DNA from: Clostridiales bacterium
Lineage (GTDB): Bacteria; Bacillota; Clostridia; Lachnospirales; Lachnospiraceae
Length of the DNA stretch: 38,529 bases
Direction: 5' to 3'
Assembly (NCBI GenBank): GCA_021204005.1
Contig: JAJQAD010000079.1
Span: forward strand, 1 to 38,529
Shown in pieces: positions 15,514-22,622 of the stretch (position 1 is the stretch's first letter; each line of letters begins with the position of its first letter). The translations under genes and the position numbers were made by a program. The notes below the pieces were generated by a model. That model saw only the letters and a list, made by a program, of their open reading frames with translations, was not told the DNA's origin and searched no databases.

Positions 15514-17757
15514 CTACTTTTTCTTCTTTTCTGCCTTCTTACCGGACTTAACTGATTTCTTCTCCTGCTTCTGAGTCTTTGCCGTCTCCAGCTTTGCCGC
15601 CTGTTTTTTCAGTGACCTGCTCTTAAACATATACCAGATCGAACCGGTCAGGAATACAGACGAGTATGCGCCGCAGACCACGCCGACCATCAGCGGTCCC
15701 GCGAATTCCCGGATGGAAGACACGCCCAGGATGAAGATCATCAGCACCATGATAAACGTCGTCAGAGACGTGTTGATGCTTCGGGAAAGCGTCTGTGTGA
15801 TACTCTTGTTGACCACCTGCTTAATATCCGGATTCCGGTTGCCCTCTTCCGCCGCCATATTCTCACGGATACGGTCAAAGATAACGATGGTCGCGTTGAT
15901 GGAATAACCGACCAGGGTCAGCATGCAGGCGATGAATGTCGTGCCCACGCTGGTTCTCGACAGCGCGTAGAAAGCCAGCACAATCAGGACATCATGCACC
16001 AGCGCGATGACCGCACTGCCCGCAAAACGGATATCCTTAAAGCGGAACCAGATATAGATCAGCATGCAGATTGTCGCAATGATCACCGCCCAGACCGCGT
16101 CGGAGCGCATCTCGCTGCTGATTGTCGAGCTGATATTCTGAGATTCCGCGATGTCATCCTCGGTGACGCCGAAATTCTCCGTAAGTGTGTCGACCAGCTC
16201 CTGCCGCTCATCCAGAGTAAGTGTACGAGTCTTAAAGATCACGTCCGTGCTGTCCGCCACTTTCTGAGTCTGAACGTTGCTGTCCCCGGTCACTTCCTCC
16301 ACATAGGGAACGATCTCCTCATCAATCTCCTCGATCGTATAGTCTGTATCAAAGGTAACCGTCGTGGAGGTACCGCCCATAAATTCAAGGCTGAAATTCA
16401 GGGCATTGCCGCTGCCCGCCTTGTATGCGCCCATGCCGACAAACCCGGCCGCGATCACTGCCACCGAGATTCCGATGCAGATAAAACGCTTGCCCACAAA
16501 GTTGATGATTTTTCCCTCTTTTTTCTCTCCGTAGAACTTTTTATCCTTAAAGCCCATGCCGTACAGCGCGCGCAGCAGCCATCTTGTGATGACAAGTGCG
16601 GTAAACATGGAGAAAATGATACCAAGCGCCAGGGTGGTCGCAAATCCGCGGATCGAACCGGAACCGCGCAGGTAGAGAACCACTGCCGCAATCAGGGTCG
16701 TCACGTTGCCGTCCAGAATGGCGGAGAACGCTTTCTTAAATCCGCCGGTGATGGAATTATTCACCGCTTTCCCCGCACCGATCTCCTCCTTGATACGGGC
16801 AAAAATAATCACGTTCGCATCCACTGCCATACCGATGGAAAGGATGATACCCGCAATACCCGGGAGGGTCAGCGTGATATGATACAGATGTAAAACGGAA
16901 AGCAGGATGCCGGTATAAATCAGCAGCGCCAGGGATGCCGCCAGTCCCGGAATCCGGTAAAAGATCAGTATAAACACAATGATGATCAGAATACCGATAA
17001 CCGCCGCGATGATGCTGCTGCTCAGTGCCTGAGAACCCAGCTTGGCGCCGACCACCTCGGACTGCAGCTCCTCCAGCTCCAGTGTCAGGGAACCGCTTCG
17101 GATCTGTGTCGCCAGAATCTCCGCTTCCTCGTAACTCTCCATGCCGCTTATGATTGCGGTACCGTTGGAGATCACGGAGTTAACCTGCGGGTAAGTGATG
17201 CACTCGCCGTCATAATAAATCGGCAGATAATCGTTCAGATACTCTTCCGTATACTCTGCAAAAATCTCCGCGCCCTCGTCATTCAGCGTCAGCTCCACGA
17301 CATACTCCGTAGCGCCGGTTGTGCTGTCCGTCTGGGTGCCCGCCTGTGCGTCCACTACATAGTCGCCGGTCATATAGACCTCGCCGTCTGTCGTCTGGAA
17401 CTCCAGGGAACCGGGAGAACCGAGCTCCTCCAGAATCTCATTGGCGTCCGTCACGCCCGGAATCTCTACCGTGATCCGGTTGTCGCCGACCTGATACACC
17501 TCAGCCTCGGTGCTGTATGCGCTGACACGCTGTTCCAACTGATACACGGTGTCCGACATATCCTCGGAAGACGGCGTTTCCTCTCCCGCCACCTGGTAAG
17601 TGATACTGACACCTCCGGCCAGATCCAGCCCCAGCTTGATGCCGGACTCGCTGTCCTTCGCCACCGTGCCCTTGAGGATGCCGTAACAATAGTAGCCCAG
17701 CAGAGCCACAATCGCCACCAGCACGACAAAGACTACGATTGATTTCTTTTTCTTCAT
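15514..17757 (-). CDS. secDF: protein translocase subunits SecD and SecF, fused
   Basis: A 747-residue membrane protein that uses the proton gradient to help complete Sec-dependent export. The SecD part (residues 1 to about 420) has an N-terminal helix, the GIKLGLDLAGGVSITYQV motif, the large P1 domain, and the helix block GIAGIILSIGMAVDANVIIFARIKEE. The SecF part (about 430 on) carries LEFMGGTSTTVTF and a second block, TLVGYSINATIVIFDRIREN. The C-terminus is a lysine-rich tail. Fusion of D and F is normal for Firmicutes. It follows the SCIFF maturase by 21 bp, the conserved clostridial arrangement, so the three genes probably form one transcript. Confidence 0.95.
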   Translation of the reverse strand: MKKKKSIVVFVVLVAIVALLGYYCYGILKGTVAKDSESGIKLGLDLAGGVSITYQVAGEETPSSEDMSDTVYQLEQRVSAYSTEAEVYQVGDNRITVEIPGVTDANEILEELGSPGSLEFQTTDGEVYMTGDYVVDAQAGTQTDSTTGATEYVVELTLNDEGAEIFAEYTEEYLNDYLPIYYDGECITYPQVNSVISNGTAIISGMESYEEAEILATQIRSGSLTLELEELQSEVVGAKLGSQALSSSIIAAVIGILIIIVFILIFYRIPGLAASLALLIYTGILLSVLHLYHITLTLPGIAGIILSIGMAVDANVIIFARIKEEIGAGKAVNNSITGGFKKAFSAILDGNVTTLIAAVVLYLRGSGSIRGFATTLALGIIFSMFTALVITRWLLRALYGMGFKDKKFYGEKKEGKIINFVGKRFICIGISVAVIAAGFVGMGAYKAGSGNALNFSLEFMGGTSTTVTFDTDYTIEEIDEEIVPYVEEVTGDSNVQTQKVADSTDVIFKTRTLTLDERQELVDTLTENFGVTEDDIAESQNISSTISSEMRSDAVWAVIIATICMLIYIWFRFKDIRFAGSAVIALVHDVLIVLAFYALSRTSVGTTFIACMLTLVGYSINATIVIFDRIRENMAAEEGNRNPDIKQVVNKSITQTLSRSINTSLTTFIMVLMIFILGVSSIREFAGPLMVGVVCGAYSSVFLTGSIWYMFKSRSLKKQAAKLETAKTQKQEKKSVKSGKKAEKKKK

Positions 17758-17778
17758 GCCTGCTTTTTACCTCCAAAC

Positions 17779-19131
17779 TTATTCGGCTTCCGCCGCTTTT
17801 ATCATAATCGCGCACTCGATTCTCTTCTTCTGCAGTTCGCAGCCGATATCGTATGCGTCATTAATGCTCCCATGAAAATGGTAGGAATTCGCTGCACATC
17901 CCCCGCTGCAGTAGAACCGTGCAAAACAGTTCCTGCATTTTTCCTTGGCATAGACATTGCAGCACTTAAATTCATCCCGGATATCCGTCCGTGTCACCCC
18001 GTCCCAGACATTTCCCATCAGGAAATCCTCATTTCCCACAAACTGATGGCAGGGATACAGGTCTCCCCAGGGCGTCACCGCCAGATACTCTGTACCGGAA
18101 CCGCAGCCAGACAGCCGCTTGGCCACGCAGGGACCGCCCTCCAGATCAATCATAAAATGGAAGAAATTGAACCCGCGCCCCTCCGCGTTGCGGCGCACCA
18201 TCTCCGCCGCCAGCTTATCATACTCAGAAAACAGTTTCGGCAGATCCTCCTCCCGGAGCGCGTAGGCCTCGGAATCCTCCGTAACCACCGGTTCCACGGA
18301 AATCTGCTGAAATCCCAGATCCGCCAGATGCAGCACATCCTCGGAAAAATCCAGGTTATAGTGGGTATAGGTGCCCCGGACATAATATTTATCCTGATGT
18401 CTGCTCTCAGCAAACTTCTGAAACTTCGGCACGATCAGATCATAGCTGCCCTGTCCTTTCCGGAACGGACGCATATGGTCGTTGACTTCTTTTCGCCCGT
18501 CAATGCTTAAGACCACATTGCTCATCTCACGGTTAGCAAACTCCATGATTTCATCATTCAAGAGCACGCCGTTGGTCGTCAGCGTAAAGTGAAAGTTCTT
18601 ATCGTGAATTTTCTCCTGTTCACGGCCGTACGCCACCAGTTCCTTTACAACATCCCAGTTCATCAGGGGTTCGCCGCCGAAGAAATCCACTTCCAGATTC
18701 CTCCTGTGACCGGAATTCTCAATCAGAAAATCCAGTGCGCGCTTCCCGGTCTCCAGATCCATCAGCGCCCGGCGGCCGTGATACTCTCCCTCCTCCGCAA
18801 AACAATAGCGGCAGGCCAGATTGCAGTCGTGAGCGATATGTAAGCAAAGCGCTTTCACCACCGTAGGTCTGCGCTTAAAATCCATAATATAATCTTCGTA
18901 TTCATCCTCAGTAAACAACGTGCCATCCGCAACCAGCTGCTTTACCTCGTCATATGCCTCCGACAGTTCCTCCGCCGGATAATCCGATGACAGCTGCCCC
19001 ACGATCTCCTCTTTGCTATAATCCTCATACAGGGCAATGATTTCATAGGTGGCGTCATCCACCACATGAACCGCGCCGCTGTTCACATCAAGGACGATAT
19101 TATAGCCATTGTTCTTATACTGGTGTATCAT
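17779..19131 (-). CDS. scfB: SCIFF-peptide radical SAM maturase (thioether-forming)
   Basis: A 450-residue radical SAM/SPASM protein. Residues 1 to about 85 form a PqqD-like precursor-recognition domain. The cluster motif CNLACRYC has cysteines at 103, 107 and 110, and a GGEP motif follows (DFFGGEPLMN). The C-terminal SPASM region supplies many cysteines (CVAKRLSGCGSG, YPCHQF, CCNVYAKEKCRNC, YCSGGC) for two auxiliary 4Fe-4S clusters. The family (CteB, Tte1186) makes a thioether between a Cys and the alpha carbon of a Thr in the SCIFF peptide. The peptide gene lies 195 bp upstream, separated by a hairpin. secDF follows. Confidence 0.93.
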   Translation of the reverse strand: MIHQYKNNGYNIVLDVNSGAVHVVDDATYEIIALYEDYSKEEIVGQLSSDYPAEELSEAYDEVKQLVADGTLFTEDEYEDYIMDFKRRPTVVKALCLHIAHDCNLACRYCFAEEGEYHGRRALMDLETGKRALDFLIENSGHRRNLEVDFFGGEPLMNWDVVKELVAYGREQEKIHDKNFHFTLTTNGVLLNDEIMEFANREMSNVVLSIDGRKEVNDHMRPFRKGQGSYDLIVPKFQKFAESRHQDKYYVRGTYTHYNLDFSEDVLHLADLGFQQISVEPVVTEDSEAYALREEDLPKLFSEYDKLAAEMVRRNAEGRGFNFFHFMIDLEGGPCVAKRLSGCGSGTEYLAVTPWGDLYPCHQFVGNEDFLMGNVWDGVTRTDIRDEFKCCNVYAKEKCRNCFARFYCSGGCAANSYHFHGSINDAYDIGCELQKKRIECAIMIKAAEAE

Positions 19132-19177
19132 CCGATACTCCTCATTTCATTCTTACTATTACACAACGAAAATAAAA

Positions 19178-19224
19178 TGCCGCTTGCGACAGGACTGCCC
19201 GGCGGGTACTTCACGCGCAAATAG
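19178..19224 (+). repeat. dispersed TGCCGC...GGTACTTC element, copy B
   Basis: This partner of the segment at 7883-7926 lies between the SCIFF peptide gene and its maturase. Shared blocks in order are AAATGCCGC, CCC and GGTACTTC. Similarity is partial, so a common origin is suggested rather than proven. Confidence 0.35.
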
Positions 19225-19268
19225 CCGCATCACAAAATCTCCGCCTGTTACAATCCCTATAACCGCTG

Positions 19269-19297
19269 AAAGACCGCATGCGTTGCCGCATACGGCC
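19269..19297 (-). terminator. attenuator-like hairpin between SCIFF peptide and maturase
   Basis: On the minus strand a 10-bp stem (19288-19297 with 19272-19281, including G-U pairs) with a 6-base loop is followed by only three U. This is what partial termination or a processing point would need, giving more precursor than maturase message. Confidence 0.5.
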
Positions 19298-19326
19298 TCA
19301 TGTTCCATTCCTATAAACCGACCTGC

Positions 19327-19467
19327 TTATTTATGCTCACAGCTCTGATTGCCGACCGTGCAGGATGTCTTGCATGCGGACTGGCAGGATGTCTGGCACT
19401 CGCCGCAGCCGCCCTTCTTCACGGTATTCTGTAACTTCTTTGTGTTCAATGTCTTAACATGTTTCAT
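19327..19467 (-). CDS. scfA: SCIFF ranthipeptide precursor (six cysteines in forty-five residues)
   Basis: A 46-residue peptide beginning MKHVKTLNTKKL, the hallmark SCIFF leader. The core has six cysteines at 21, 24, 28, 32, 36 and 43, and Thr37. In the characterised thermophile homolog the maturase links Cys32 to Thr37; both residues are at the same positions here (established for the family). AAGGAG precedes the ATG by nine bases. The peptide is almost universal in Clostridia and its role is not known. Here it sits first in a unit followed by its maturase and secDF, downstream of its own promoter. Confidence 0.95.
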   Translation of the reverse strand: MKHVKTLNTKKLQNTVKKGGCGECQTSCQSACKTSCTVGNQSCEHK

Positions 19468-19542
19468 AACAAAAAACTCCTTTTCTTATAAAAATATGTC
19501 AATGTGAGTCCTATATCACTCTGCATCGTACAGCTACCCTCG

Positions 19543-19571
19543 AGTATAGCACAGTTCCTTTTTTTACGCAA
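19543..19571 (-). promoter_or_regulatory. extended -10 promoter of the SCIFF operon
   Basis: On the minus strand TGCTATACT provides a TGn extension plus TATACT (19543-19548). A weak -35, TTGCGT (19566-19571), lies 17 bases upstream. The predicted leader before the SCIFF start is about 70 bases. Confidence 0.6.
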
Positions 19572-19603
19572 GGGCAAGTATACGCAGGATGCGTCACACC
19601 ACT

Positions 19604-20569
19604 CTACGCCCATTCCAGTATCATCACGCCCCAGGTCAGGCCTGCTCCGAATCCGGCAAGGACGACCTTGTCCCCGGACTTCAGCAGCCCCTTGCGGTTC
19701 ACCTCATCCAGAAGAATCGGCACGCTGCCGCCGGAAGTGTTGCCGACGCGGCTTACATTTTCCGGAACCTTATCCATCGAGATCTTCAGCCGCTTCGCGA
19801 TTGACCGGTTGATGCGGGCATTGGCCTGATGCAGCAGATACCAGTCAATATCATCCGCTGTCAGATTCGCCGCTTTCAGCGTCTCCTCGATCGCTTCCGG
19901 AATCTTTCTTACAGCAAACTTAAAGACCTCTCCGCCGTCCATATAAAGGAAATCCATCGGCTTTTGCTCCGGGACAAAAGGATTAAAATTCTCACGGCTC
20001 TTTACATAGATCGTGCCGCCCTTTCTCCCGTCGCTGCCCGTCGTCGAACCGAGAACGCTCCCCTCCGCCGCACGTACCACGGCGGCTCCAGCTCCGTCCG
20101 CAAAAATCACGCAGGTGCTGCGGTCTTTCCAATCCACAATACGGGAGAGAGACTCCGCTCCGATTACCAGAGCCGTCCTGCAAGTCCCCGCCTGCATCAT
20201 GGAATCCACAACAGTCATCGCAAACACAAAGCCTGCGCAGGCTGCGTTCAGATCGAAAGCCGTCGCATTCACCGCACCGATCTCACTCTGCACGAGACAT
20301 GCAGTGCTCGGAACCAGAGTATCCGCGGTACAGGTCGCCACGATAATCAGGTCGATCTCCTCCGCGCTGACGCCCGCCATATCCATGGCACGGCGCGCCG
20401 CCTCTGTGGACAGGGAGACGGTCGTCTCCTCCACGGAAATATGTCTCTCCCGGATACCTGTCCGGCTGCTGATCCACTCGTCACTGGTATCAACGATGGT
20501 GGACAGGAAATCATTTGTCACTGTTTTTTCCGGCAGACAACTTCCGGTTCCGATAATCTGTGCTCTCAT
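19604..20569 (-). CDS. fabH: beta-ketoacyl-ACP synthase III
   Basis: A 321-residue condensing enzyme that joins acetyl-CoA, or a branched acyl-CoA, to malonyl-ACP to start fatty-acid synthesis. The triad is visible: Cys111 in NAACAGF, His247 in LLHQANARIN and Asn277 in VGNTSGGSVP. The start is the ATG at 20569, five bases after GGAGG; upstream in-frame codons reach into the promoter. No other fab genes flank it, whereas in many Firmicutes fabH heads the fab cluster. This is therefore a solitary copy, either the main initiator placed apart or a second paralog. Its promoter carries a FabT-like palindrome, so it is probably lipid-regulated. Confidence 0.93.
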   Translation of the reverse strand: MRAQIIGTGSCLPEKTVTNDFLSTIVDTSDEWISSRTGIRERHISVEETTVSLSTEAARRAMDMAGVSAEEIDLIIVATCTADTLVPSTACLVQSEIGAVNATAFDLNAACAGFVFAMTVVDSMMQAGTCRTALVIGAESLSRIVDWKDRSTCVIFADGAGAAVVRAAEGSVLGSTTGSDGRKGGTIYVKSRENFNPFVPEQKPMDFLYMDGGEVFKFAVRKIPEAIEETLKAANLTADDIDWYLLHQANARINRSIAKRLKISMDKVPENVSRVGNTSGGSVPILLDEVNRKGLLKSGDKVVLAGFGAGLTWGVMILEWA

Positions 20570-20593
20570 ACTGGCCTCCGCTATATATAAAGA

Positions 20594-20606
20594 TTTGATA
20601 TTCAAA
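20594..20606. promoter_or_regulatory. FabT-like operator ahead of fabH
   Basis: TTTGATATTCAAA is a perfect TTTGA-3-TCAAA palindrome 24 bases ahead of the fabH start and just after the predicted transcription start. It closely fits the TTTGA-N3-TCAAA core known for FabT, the MarR-type fatty-acid repressor of Firmicutes. ACTTTCAAAGT at 20612-20622 and a TTTGAATTTG half-site in the promoter spacer may be further sites. Confidence 0.6.
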
Positions 20607-20619
20607 GCATCACTTTCAA

Positions 20620-20648
20620 AGTATAAGATAAGCATTTGAATTTGTCAA
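20620..20648 (-). promoter_or_regulatory. sigma-A promoter of fabH
   Basis: On the minus strand a perfect TTGACA (20643-20648) and TATACT (20620-20625) are spaced by 17 bases. This is the best promoter match in the window. Confidence 0.85.
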
Positions 20649-20713
20649 CGTGAAAGCAGGAATGTTTTTCGTGGTTTCTATTTACCGGAACAAACAGCGC
20701 CTCATCTTTTCTC

Positions 20714-20758
20714 AAATAAAATATTCCTCTGCCCGCTTCAGAAACGCAGGCAAAGGAA
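20714..20758 (-). terminator. orphan minus-strand terminator upstream of fabH
   Basis: On the minus strand a 13-bp stem (20746-20758 with 20724-20736, with G-U pairs) and a 9-base loop are followed by UAUUUUAUUU. No intact gene lies upstream on this strand in the 487-bp gap 20570-21056, only the reading-frame remnant at 20804-20938. Confidence 0.65.
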
Positions 20759-20803
20759 CATCTAATGCTTCCTTACATTTGATTTTACTGCAACCAGAAT
20801 TTC

Positions 20804-20938
20804 TCAGGCGCGACCTTCCAGAGCATTATCCAAAGGTTTTCCTGCTGCCAGACGATACTTATCATCCGTATCTTTTATATATCTGATCCGTCCGTTAAAC
20901 GAATATGTAAACAAACAATAACCGGTACTATCATAAAA
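20804..20938 (-). pseudogene. possible small-gene remnant ending before the orphan terminator
   Basis: An open frame of 44 codons without a proper start (TAA directly precedes it) reads YSFNGRIRYIKDTDDKYR, then LAAGKPLDNALEGRA, which has normal protein-like composition. AAAGGAG occurs about 30 bases before it in another frame. A strong terminator follows. This looks like a decayed or frameshifted short gene. No family is recognised. Confidence 0.3.
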
Positions 20939-21056
20939 TTAAGTACTAACCCGCTCCTTTCTACATATATATACTAAAGAAGAATCGTATTCTGTCATCA
21001 CTCAGTATAATCAGAAGTATCTATTTGTTTGCAATGTCAGAAAAAAGGAGCAATAC

Positions 21057-21821
21057 ATGGCATACGACATTATCTTGGACGCCGGGCACGGCGGTTTTGA
21101 CAACGGAGCATCCTACATGGGCCGCGCAGAGAAGGACGATGTCCTCCGCCTCACGCTCGACGTCGGGCAGCAGTTGGAAGCAGACGGCTACAACATTTAT
21201 TACACCCGCACCACCGATGTATACAATTCTCCCATAGAAAAAGCACAGCTCGCCAATGAGTCCGGCGGAAGCTATTTTATCTCCTTCCACCGGAATTCCG
21301 CTGTGGAGGATAACCTGTACGACGGCGTACAGACCCTGGTCTATCAGGAAAACGAGACCGTCAACCGCCTGGCCGACAATATCAACGCGGCTCTGGAACA
21401 GGCCGGCTTTCAAAATCTCGGCATCGAGGAGGTTCCCGGTCTGATCGTACTGCGAAAAACAGAAATGCCGGCCATCCTGGTGGAAGTCGGCTTTCTCAAC
21501 AATGAAAAGGATAACACCATTTTTGACGAAAACTATGACCGGATTGTCACCGCCATCGTCTCCGGCATCGAGGAAAGCATTCCGCTTACCGCCCAGTCTC
21601 TGCCAAAAGAGTACGCCGTGCAGACAGGTCTCTTCCAGTACGATGTCAACGCAGCCTATCAGTTGGAGCGTCTGGAAATGCAGGGATTTACCGGGCAGAT
21701 TACTTTCGACGATCCCTACTATGCAGTCCGGGTAGGGCGGACCGCCTCCCTCGACGACGCCGTCGCAGTGCAGGAGGATCTGAAGCGTCATGGCTACACT
21801 ACACTGGTTGTATCCTCCTGA
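21057..21821 (+). CDS. N-acetylmuramoyl-L-alanine amidase with SPOR domain, no signal peptide
   Basis: A 254-residue amidase_3 protein that cleaves the amide bond between muramic acid and the peptide stem. Zinc ligands are His11 (DAGHGG), Glu25 and His78 (SFHRNS), and the catalytic Glu lies in ILVEVGF. Residues about 182-254 are a SPOR-type domain (AVQTGLFQYDVNAAYQ, VRVGRTASLDDAVAVQEDLK) that binds denuded glycan. The start is well supported (AAAAGGAG six bases upstream), and the protein begins directly with the catalytic fold, without a secretion signal. This matches CwlC-type enzymes that act in mother-cell lysis. A TATAAT at 21006-21011 may be its -10. Confidence 0.9.
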   Translation: MAYDIILDAGHGGFDNGASYMGRAEKDDVLRLTLDVGQQLEADGYNIYYTRTTDVYNSPIEKAQLANESGGSYFISFHRNSAVEDNLYDGVQTLVYQENETVNRLADNINAALEQAGFQNLGIEEVPGLIVLRKTEMPAILVEVGFLNNEKDNTIFDENYDRIVTAIVSGIEESIPLTAQSLPKEYAVQTGLFQYDVNAAYQLERLEMQGFTGQITFDDPYYAVRVGRTASLDDAVAVQEDLKRHGYTTLVVSS

Positions 21822-21926
21822 CGCAGATTCGTTTGTCGAAGTGTTGTCCTGTTGTCTGAAAATATATCAATATTACCTGGTGTATCCGTCTGAAAATATA
21901 AAATAAAAATCCGGTACAATAAACCC

Positions 21927-21955
21927 TTTTCACCCGGGGACAGATCGCGTATAAT
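21927..21955 (+). promoter_or_regulatory. sigma-A-like promoter of the 21997 gene
   Basis: TTTTCA (21927-21932) and a perfect TATAAT (21950-21955) are spaced by 17 bases, with a predicted leader of about 35 bases. Confidence 0.55.
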
Positions 21956-21996
21956 AAAGTTGTCTTTACCGTCGCTTTTGTATCGCACAGATCATT

Positions 21997-22497
21997 ATGA
22001 ATCATACCTACATCATCGCATTCTGGAGTCTGTCCCCCATCAACTCCCGCCGTTTCTGTATGGACTTTTTTGCGTCCTCCCTGAAACCGTTCGGCGACAT
22101 CCAGTGTCTCGACTGCGGAAACAGACAGGACAGACGCACAGTACAGCTTCTGCATCAGGCTGACCTGGTAGTCATCGCACTGCGGCAGAGCCACAGGGAA
22201 ATCTGCGATCTTTTCTGCAAAAACACGCTGCGGTTTTCCAATTGCATCTATCTTATTGTAGACTACTTTCCAGACCGGGAATTTGATCTGGCTAATATCT
22301 CTTTTGAATTTCGTATTCCGCTCTCCCGCCTGGCCTGCATTCCCTACCATCCCGGCCGCCGGGATCTGTTTCCGGGGGAAGAGCCCGCAGAAAACCGGAC
22401 AGGCCGTTCGATTCTGCGGACAGGACACGGAAGACCGGGGTTCCGCAGAGAACTCTGCCGCGCCCGGCGGGTCATACTGCAGGCGCTGGGCTTCTGA
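21997..22497 (+). CDS. hypothetical protein, possibly degenerate MinD/ParA-like
   Basis: A 166-residue protein of unclear family. NTYIIAFWS-type start, a cysteine pair (LDCG), a hydrophobic strand LVVIAL followed by a helix, then CIYLIVDYFPD and ACIPYH near the C-terminal third recall the layout of CpaE/MinD-like P-loop proteins, in which the strand order is the same. The Walker A loop is missing: the place where GKT would sit reads SLSPINSRR. Either the family has lost ATP binding or this is only a chance likeness. A good promoter precedes it but no Shine-Dalgarno sequence is visible. Its C-terminus is arginine-rich. Confidence 0.5.
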   Translation: MNHTYIIAFWSLSPINSRRFCMDFFASSLKPFGDIQCLDCGNRQDRRTVQLLHQADLVVIALRQSHREICDLFCKNTLRFSNCIYLIVDYFPDREFDLANISFEFRIPLSRLACIPYHPGRRDLFPGEEPAENRTGRSILRTGHGRPGFRRELCRARRVILQALGF

Positions 22498-22582
22498 TAT
22501 GCACAGGGGCGCGCAAGGAATATTGTGGCTTACGCCACACGCGCCCCGCGCAGACGAGCAGGAGGCAAAGACCGCCTCCTAC
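22498..22582 (-). repeat. dispersed GTAGGAGGCGG element, copy 1
   Basis: On the minus strand this begins GTAGGAGGCGG, continues TTTGCCTC, CTCG and GCGCGGGG, and ends in a nested hairpin (TGTGGC-TTAC-GCCACA inside a GGGGCGCG stem). The first 45 bases match 25701-25745 closely. It fills the 111-bp gap between two convergent genes. Confidence 0.6.
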
Positions 22583-22590
22583 TCGATTAA

Positions 22591-22622
22591 AGAAATAAAA
22601 GGACCCGCCTACCCGGCGGGTT
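22591..22622 (-). terminator. terminator of the CorC-type gene overlapping its stop codon
   Basis: On the minus strand the ACCCGCC and GGCGGGT arms (22615-22621 and 22603-22609) flank a 5-base loop and run into UUUUAUUUCU. The 5' arm lies within the last codons of the gene. Confidence 0.75.

Noticed and set aside
20650-20886. 78-codon plus-strand open frame upstream of the amidase
   Set aside because: Antisense to the terminator and remnant frame, no ribosome binding site, no family-like sequence.
21799-22428. 209-codon minus-strand open frame
   Set aside because: It is antisense to the 21997 gene and the amidase end; the plus strand has a promoter, and the minus frame has no ribosome binding site or family resemblance.
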